Assembly (NCBI GenBank): GCA_031275485.1
Contig: JAISOS010000007.1
Span: 1 to 64,000, forward strand
Source of the DNA: Clostridiales bacterium
GTDB taxonomy: Bacteria > Bacillota > Clostridia > Christensenellales > JAISNN01
Direction of reading: 5' to 3'
DNA length: 64,000 nt
Under the pieces are notes generated by a model, which was not told the DNA's origin, did not search any database, and saw nothing but the letters and a program-made list of their open reading frames with translations. Numbering within the stretch: position 1 is the stretch's first letter; the number at the start of each line of letters is the position of its first letter. Shown piece by piece: positions 58,171-64,000 of this stretch. The translations under genes and the position numbers were made by a program.

Positions 58171-58662
58171 TCAATCTAGCAAAAAACGTAACTCCTCAAA
58201 CCATTTTTCATATCGGAACGAGGGATTCGCTGGGCTTGTGGACGGCATTACAACGCAAGCCGTATCGGGATACGCGGCGATAAAAATTTCGTGCGCTTTT
58301 TTGCCGTTCAGAAGAATTTTTTCGATATGAGCGACGCGCAGTATGCCGCTTATATCGGCGGTCTTATAGCGCGAAATTTTGCCGTCGGAGGAGCCTTCCG
58401 TTTCGCACTCCTCCGCCATGTCGTAAAGGGCGATTCTATGTCTTTTCAAAAAGTCTTTTTTGCAAGCGGCGTCGTTCTTTATCTCCTCGCCAAAAAGCGC
58501 GGAAAGGACTTTGTAAAACCTGTTTTGCTTGTTTCCGTAATAAAAACCGCTTTCGCGCGATTTCACGCTTGGAAAACTGCCGAGTATCAAAACCCGGCTG
58601 TCCGCGTCGAAAAACGGTTCGAAGCCTCTGCCCTTATAATATATATTTTTGCGCTCGCTCAT
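58171..58662 (-). CDS. DNA-deoxyinosine glycosylase / uracil-DNA glycosylase superfamily
   Basis: GFEPFFDADSRVLILGSFPSVKSRESGFYYGNKQNRFYKVLSALFGEE...VVMPSTSPANPSFRYEKWFEEL. Confidence 0.9.
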   Translation of the reverse strand: MSERKNIYYKGRGFEPFFDADSRVLILGSFPSVKSRESGFYYGNKQNRFYKVLSALFGEEIKNDAACKKDFLKRHRIALYDMAEECETEGSSDGKISRYKTADISGILRVAHIEKILLNGKKAHEIFIAAYPDTACVVMPSTSPANPSFRYEKWFEELRFLLD

Positions 58663-58857
58663 AACGTAAATCCCGCGTGATTCTTAGCGGATTGGAACAG
58701 GCGTCGTTTCGGAAAAAACCTTTCGCGAACAAAATCCCCCGCCGCCTCTTTACAAAAAACTATGGTATTTATACGGCACGCCGACGTCCGCAAAATCCCC
58801 GTCTGCCGTTATGCCCGCGCGGTTAGACGCGCGTTTTTTTAATTTACTTTAAGCGGA

Positions 58858-60957
58858 TTATCTCACCGTGCAACCGTCCGCAAAATCCCCGTCCGTCGTT
58901 ACAATCGCTAAATTATGCTCCGCGTCCTCCGCGCACAAAATCATTCCCTCCGAAAGTACGCCTCTCAGCTTTGCGGGTCTCAAATTGGCTACGATAACGA
59001 CGGTTTTTCCGACCGTTTCGTCCGGCGCGAATTTATGCGCTATGCCGCTTACTACTGTTCTCGTTTCCTCCCCGCATTTTAGGGTAAACTTCAAAAGTTT
59101 GTCGGATTTTTCCACCCTTTCGCACGCCGTAATCTTAGCGGTTTTCAGTTTTATTTTCGCGAATTCGTCTATGCTTATAAGCCCGTCGTTTCGGGTTTCG
59201 TGAGCGCCGCTTCCAACTTCGCCGCCAGCGTTTCCGGCGGATTTATTTTTCGTTTCTATATCGCGTTTTTCAACTCCGCAGTCCGCGCTTTCCAAGCTCT
59301 TTTCCGCCCCGTTCCGCGCGGTTCTTTCGATAGTTTGCAATGCCTTTTTTTTGCCGTCTTCCGCCTCGTTTCCGTTCGGCTTATCCGTGTCCGAAATCTC
59401 CCCGTTCAAAAATTTCAATTCCTTTTCAATATCGATTCTCGGAAATAACGGCGGAATTTTATTAACGGTAACGCCCGCCTTTATGCCGCCGAATTTTTTT
59501 ATACTCCCAAAGTCCGTCCGATGTTTCGAGGACAGCGATTCAAGTATTTTCCCGGACGTTTCCGGCAAAAACGGCTCCGTCGCGACGGCTATTATTCTGA
59601 TAGTCTCGGCGAGAACATACAGCACCGTATTCAGTCTTTCCCCGTCGCCGTTTTTGTCGAGCGTCCACGGCGCGGTCTCGTCTATATATTTATTACAGCT
59701 TTGAGCCAATCCTATAATTTCACCGAGAGCGTCGGGCGCGGACAGCCTGTCGATATGCTCCGTTATTCTCGTAAGCAAGCCCTCCGCCCGTTCTATCAGC
59801 TCTCTGTCGGCGGCGGCGTATTCTCCCGCCCCGGGCAGTACGCCGCCCGCATACCGTTCTATCATGGCGGCGGTGCGGCTGACAAGATTGCCTAGATCGT
59901 TGGCGAGATCGGCGTTTATTCGGTTCAAAAACACGGCGTTAGTATAGTTTCCGTCCTGCCCGAACGGAATGGCGCGCAGGAGATAATATCTCACAGCGTC
60001 GGCGCCGTACCTTTCGGACAGCGTTACCGGGTCTACGGTATTACCCTTGCTCTTGCTGATTTTGTCCCCGGAAAATGTCATCCAACCATGCGCGTAGATT
60101 TTTTTCGGGAGCGGAAGGTCGAGTGCCATAAGGAACGCGGGCCAGATAACCGCGTGAAAGCGCACGATTTCCTTCCCCATCATATGAAGGTCGGCCGGCC
60201 AATATCTGTCGAATTCCGAGCGATCGTCCGATTCGCAGCCCAGCGCGGTGATGTAATTATTGAGCGCGTCCATCCAGACGTATACGACGTGCCTATTGTC
60301 GAAAGGCACGGGTATGCCCCATTTGACCGTCGTGCGGCTGACGCACAGGTCCGAAAGACCCGGCTTTAAGAAGTTGTTAAGCATCTCGTTCACGCGGCTT
60401 TTAGGTTCCAAAAAATCGGGATTTTCCTCAAGAAATTTCATCACCTTGTCGCGGTATTTCGAAAGGCGGAAAAAATAACTTTCCTCCTTAGTCAGCTTAA
60501 CTTCCCTGCCGCAATCGGGGCACTTGCCGTCTTTGAGCTGCGCCTCCGTCCAAAAGGACTCGCAAGGCACGCAATAATGCCCGCTGTATTCGCCGAGATA
60601 AATATCCCCCTTTTCGTATAACCTGGCAAATATTTTCTGCACGGCGTCAATGTGTTCATTGTCCGTCGTCCTTATGAATTTGTCGTAGGATACGCCCAAA
60701 AGCTTCCAAAGCTCTTTCAGCTTAGCGACCTTGCCGTTTACGTATTCGATCGGCGTCATTCCGCTTTTTTTGGCGTTTGTCTCGATTTTCTGCCCGTGCT
60801 CGTCCGTACCCGTGAGAAAAAAAACGTCATAACCCCACTTTCTCTTAAACCTCGCGATACAATCGCACATAACTGTTGTGTAACAGGTTCCGAGATGCCA
60901 TGCTCCGCTCGGGAAATAAATGGGCGTGGTGATATAAAACTTCTCCGATTTTTTCAT
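58858..60957 (-). CDS. metG: Methionyl-tRNA synthetase with C-terminal tRNA-binding domain
   Basis: FYITTPIYFPSGAWHLGTCYTTVMCDCIARFKR, GTDEHGQKIE, GWMTFSGDKISKSKGNTVDP, C-terminal FAKIKLKTAKITACERVEKSDKLLKFTLKCGEETRTVVSGIAHKF. Confidence 0.95.
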   Translation of the reverse strand: MKKSEKFYITTPIYFPSGAWHLGTCYTTVMCDCIARFKRKWGYDVFFLTGTDEHGQKIETNAKKSGMTPIEYVNGKVAKLKELWKLLGVSYDKFIRTTDNEHIDAVQKIFARLYEKGDIYLGEYSGHYCVPCESFWTEAQLKDGKCPDCGREVKLTKEESYFFRLSKYRDKVMKFLEENPDFLEPKSRVNEMLNNFLKPGLSDLCVSRTTVKWGIPVPFDNRHVVYVWMDALNNYITALGCESDDRSEFDRYWPADLHMMGKEIVRFHAVIWPAFLMALDLPLPKKIYAHGWMTFSGDKISKSKGNTVDPVTLSERYGADAVRYYLLRAIPFGQDGNYTNAVFLNRINADLANDLGNLVSRTAAMIERYAGGVLPGAGEYAAADRELIERAEGLLTRITEHIDRLSAPDALGEIIGLAQSCNKYIDETAPWTLDKNGDGERLNTVLYVLAETIRIIAVATEPFLPETSGKILESLSSKHRTDFGSIKKFGGIKAGVTVNKIPPLFPRIDIEKELKFLNGEISDTDKPNGNEAEDGKKKALQTIERTARNGAEKSLESADCGVEKRDIETKNKSAGNAGGEVGSGAHETRNDGLISIDEFAKIKLKTAKITACERVEKSDKLLKFTLKCGEETRTVVSGIAHKFAPDETVGKTVVIVANLRPAKLRGVLSEGMILCAEDAEHNLAIVTTDGDFADGCTVR

Positions 60958-61499
60958 AAATACCGAATCCCTTTATTTTATTTTTGAGAGCTCTGAATTT
61001 TTGCGATAGATAAACCTGACCGGTATTATTCTATCTATACGAACGATATTACGCGGAGAATTCTACCTCCCACGCCGCTCTTTTTTGGGGAACGGCGCTT
61101 TCAAATCCGGCGGCGCCGCGTTCAAAAGCGCAACGAGTACAACTGTTTACAAGTATACTACAAAATCGAAAAAATGTAAACAAAAAAACGACGTATCCGA
61201 CCCGCCTTTTCTTTTTTTATTTGAAAGTTTTTTTTGAAACGGACCTTATGCATAAGAAACCTTTTCTTAACAATCGCTATAGCTCTTATCCGCTCCGATT
61301 TTATCTCAACGTACCGCAAGACTAAGTCGTTTTGCTTTACCGCCTCAAAACATATCTCTTCGGAGTTTATTTCTTTTCAATTATATAGCTTGCTTTTTGC
61401 ATAACTTCGCTTGCAATTTTATTTCAGCCTCCGCTAACCGAAAAACCTCGTCGCGGTTAATTCCGAAAAATTCTAAAACCTTATCAGTCCGAATTGCAA

Positions 61500-61670
61500 A
61501 TGGAACTTAACCACGTAAAAGCCAATGCGCAAGGCGAAATACCAATAAAAATCAAGAGGTCAAAGAGAGAGGTAGACGAATTTATTGCTCATAAATTACG
61601 GACAAAAACAGAAGTCCAAAAGCAAGAATATATTAATTATACCTTTTTATCCACTGCGTGTAAAGGATAA
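61500..61670 (+). CDS. Small ORF (56 aa), possible gene remnant at the accessory boundary
   Basis: MELNHVKANAQGEIPIKIKRSKREVDEFIAHKLRTKTEVQKQEYINYTFLSTACKG; below the ORF-track length cut-off. Confidence 0.3.
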   Translation: MELNHVKANAQGEIPIKIKRSKREVDEFIAHKLRTKTEVQKQEYINYTFLSTACKG

Positions 61671-61826
61671 AAACAACAAGATATTGTGATTGAATATGCT
61701 GTCTAATACAATTTAAGACGGTTTCACACACATTTTCACACATAGTGGAAAAATAAAATTAAAAAGGAGTAAAAAAACAAATCGCTGTTGTTTGTAAAAT
61801 GGGCTTAACGGCTCATTTTTTATTGT

Positions 61827-61889
61827 CGGTGCGGTGCGTTTGCGTGGCGGGGACAAGCCCTCGCCACCGCAAAACGCAATACCGCACCC
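61827..61889. repeat. Large imperfect GC-rich hairpin
   Basis: cggtgcggtgcgtttgcgtggcg ggacaagccc tcgccaccgcaaaacgcaataccgcacccg. Confidence 0.75.
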
Positions 61890-62006
61890 GCAACCGAACA
61901 ATCAAAAAATGTAACGCCGTTTATACACCCCATTTTTTGCCTACGGCGTGGCTCAAAGGATAAACTTTGTCTTCTGCATAAAACTCTGGCTTTGTGTGGT
62001 TACTCC

Positions 62007-62081
62007 GTTTTATTGTTTATCCTTTGTCGTATTTGTGCGTTGTGCTGTTTTGTTTACAGCGACAAGGATAAATAACAAAAC
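62007..62081. repeat. 22-bp imperfect inverted repeat upstream of the methylase
   Basis: gttttattgtttatcctttgtcg (62007-62029) versus cgacaaggataaataacaaaac (62060-62081). Confidence 0.7.
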
Positions 62082-62251
62082 TAAACTTCCATAAGCAATA
62101 TTTTGGACAGTATGTAATATAATTGCGAAATCTTTTGTTTTATTGTATAATAAAAACATTTACAAAAGGAGTATAAGAAATGCCACAAGCAAACATTTCA
62201 CTTAATAAAGCGAAAGAAGTAAAGAACGATGAATTCTATACTCTTATGGAC

Positions 62252-62289
62252 GATATTAAAAATGAGATATTAAAAATGAGATATTAAAA
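62252..62289. repeat. 14-bp tandem repeat inside the methylase gene (2.7 copies)
   Basis: gatattaaaaatga gatattaaaaatga gatattaaaa. Confidence 0.95.
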
Positions 62290-62921
62290 TACGACCTTAC
62301 ACAATTAAAAGATAAAATTGTGTATTGTAATTGCGATGACCCGACTTGGAGCAACTTTTTTAAGTTCTTTACAAAATGGGGCGTTAAACTTGGGATACGA
62401 GAAGTGCATTTTACAAACTACGCAAACGGCAAAAGAGAGTTTAAGCAACTCACTTTATTTGATTTAGACGACTTGGTGGACAGTGCGGAAGACGATAAAA
62501 AGGGCACAGCACACCATTGGATATACACGCCAGCAACAAATAAAACGATAAAAAGAGAGTTAAAAGGCAATGGCGATTTTGCAAGTGAAGAGTGCGTTGC
62601 AATTTTAGAGAAATGCGATATTGTTATCACTAACCCACCATTTAGTATATTTAATGATTTTCTTGCTTTGCTTATTAAGCATAAAAAGCAATATTTAATT
62701 ATCAGCGATGACAATAAATTGTCAAATGTTGATATATTTCCACTTGTAAAAGACAACAAACTTTGGCTTGGCTATACACGAGTAAAAAAATTTTTACAAC
62801 CAGACGGAAGTTATGCAGTTTTTGGCAACAAATGTTGGTATACAAATTTACAAGTATCTTATAGGAAGCAACCTATTATTTTACACCCACAAGATTTATC
62901 ACAATTTAAGAAGTATGATAA

Positions 62922-62993
62922 TTTTGACGCAATAGAAATACTGAAAAGAACGGCAACAACCGCTGTGGATAAATTTTGACGCAATAGAAATAC
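62922..62993. repeat. 20-bp direct repeat spaced 52 bp apart inside the methylase gene
   Basis: ttttgacgcaatagaaatac at 62922-62941 and 62974-62993. Confidence 0.95.
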
Positions 62994-63183
62994 CAGAAAC
63001 AAAATTGATACCCGATAATTATTTTGAGCCTATGGGATTGCCCACAACTTTTTTGCATAAGTTCTGTCCAGAACAATTTGAGATAATAGGTATGTCCGGC
63101 GTTGATATAAAAATTAAAAGTGGTAGATTTTATATTGGCGGTCGCCGTTTGCAACCACGACTTGTAATAAGGAGAAAGAAATA

Positions 63184-63951
63184 ATGAAATATATTTTAGA
63201 CAAACGAACAATTGCCGACTTTTTAGATGAAAAGAAATATCTAACGAATATTGATATGCAACGAGAATATATTTACAATGATATTCCGCAAGCACAATAT
63301 TTACTTGATAGTATTCAGCGCGGAATTCCTACCCCTGCAATTTATTTATGGGATAACGGCGACGGCACATTTGAAGTTTTGGACGGCAAACAACGCATAA
63401 CAGTTATGCGACTTTATAAAAACCCAAGTTATCTACAAGGCACACCACACAATTTATTTTTGCTTGTTGACCACATGGACGATGACGCATTTTTAGGTTA
63501 TGAAATACCTGTTATTATATGCAAAGGCACAGAACCCGAAAAAGTTGAAACTTTTAAGCGTATAAACACAACGGCAATGCCACTTAAAAGATTTGAAATT
63601 TTGTCTGCACTATATCAAGGTATATTTTCAAAACAATTTGGCGATTGGGGCATATCACTATCGCCAACCGAAATTAAATTTTTTGGTGCTGGAAACCGTG
63701 GCGATAATTGTATTAAAGCACTTGAATTATTTTCAAAAGATATTGAAGAGTTTTTTAGGATAAATCGTGATAAAAGTTTTGTTGACGGTCTGCAAAAGAA
63801 AATAAACAATTTGGTTGCGGACACCGTAGCAATCTTTAATGATTATAATGAAGATTGGTATATACTTGCGAAAATTGTGTTAGAGACCCCAACAATAATT
63901 GCACAGTGGAAAGCGAACAAAGAGAAGATTACTTTGCGATACTTGCAATAA
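63184..63951 (+). CDS. DUF262 (ParB/Srx-like fold, GmrSD-type N-terminal) domain protein
   Basis: IADFLDEKKYLTNIDMQREYIYNDIPQAQYLLDSIQRGIPTPAIYLWDNGDGTFEVLDGKQRITVMRLYKN; start overlaps the methylase stop (TAATG). Confidence 0.88.
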   Translation: MKYILDKRTIADFLDEKKYLTNIDMQREYIYNDIPQAQYLLDSIQRGIPTPAIYLWDNGDGTFEVLDGKQRITVMRLYKNPSYLQGTPHNLFLLVDHMDDDAFLGYEIPVIICKGTEPEKVETFKRINTTAMPLKRFEILSALYQGIFSKQFGDWGISLSPTEIKFFGAGNRGDNCIKALELFSKDIEEFFRINRDKSFVDGLQKKINNLVADTVAIFNDYNEDWYILAKIVLETPTIIAQWKANKEKITLRYLQ

Positions 63952-63969
63952 AATTAAGGGGGCGAGATA

Positions 63970-64000
63970 ATGGCGGTTGTAAATGTATTTAGGATAGATA
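63970..64000 (+). CDS. Start of a further ORF, truncated by the window end
   Basis: ATGGCGGTTGTAAATGTATTTAGGATAGATA preceded by gggggcg. Confidence 0.45.
   Translation, partial: MAVVNVFRID

Larger units (their letters stand above)
62180..63184 (+). pseudogene. EcoRI-type adenine-specific DNA methyltransferase, off-frame by two repeat-associated shifts (possibly phase-variable)
   Basis: Start MPQANISLNKAKEVKNDEFYTLMDDIKNEIL; then shifted frame (ORF 62320-62979) VYCNCDDPTWSNFFKFFTKWGVKLGIREVHFTNY...CDIVITNPPFSIFNDFLALL...GNKCWYTNL; then back to the original frame IPETKLIPDNYFEPMGLPTTFLHKFCPEQFEIIGMSGVDIKIKSGRFYIGGRRLQPRLVIRRKK*. Confidence 0.88.

Noticed and set aside
3880-60987. The many long antisense ORFs opposite confident genes (for example 3880-4452, 7369-7845, 11702-12592, 19932-21041, 23936-24616, 29556-30869, 31443-32267, 36236-37048, 50428-51195)
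   Set aside because: GC-rich codon bias leaves the opposite strand open; each lies over a gene with a clear family match on the other strand.

Overview
This 64 kb window comes from a spore-forming, Clostridia-like Firmicutes chromosome (spoIVA and a SpoVB-like flippase are present). Most genes are on the minus strand. Left to right: a truncated secreted subtilisin-family protease; rubrerythrin; galU, murA, ftsW/rodA-type, murD and pgi; rpsR-ssb-rpsF and rpmB; a radical-SAM HemW-like gene; an HTH-cupin-acyl-CoA synthetase fusion preceded by a T-box leader; spoIVA; a 25-42 kb hexuronate/glycoside catabolic locus (six-hairpin glycosidase-like, GPH transporter, two Gfo/Idh enzymes, TIM-barrel isomerase, SDR, uxuA, uxaC, kdgK, kdgA, AraC regulator); a SpoVB-like gene; an accessory island at about 45.9-50.3 kb (DUF1016 nuclease, broken XRE gene, broken large coiled-coil gene, double HNH-like protein); pyrH, tsf, rpsB, rluD-like, lspA, sepF, yggS-like, a uracil-DNA glycosylase-superfamily gene and metG; and at the right end an EcoRI-type adenine methylase broken by two short direct-repeat events, translationally coupled to a DUF262 gene. 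The most notable signals are: (1) the methylase, whose two frame disruptions could each be reversed by deletion between short direct repeats (14-bp and 52-bp steps); (2) the HNH/coiled-coil/XRE/DUF1016 island, with an attenuator-like leader and flanking degenerate direct repeats; (3) in-frame, sometimes tandemly repeated, insertions inside several conserved enzymes; (4) several families of dispersed palindromic or terminal-inverted-repeat intergenic elements. No database search was possible. Family names rest on recognised motifs, and repeat families were aligned by eye.
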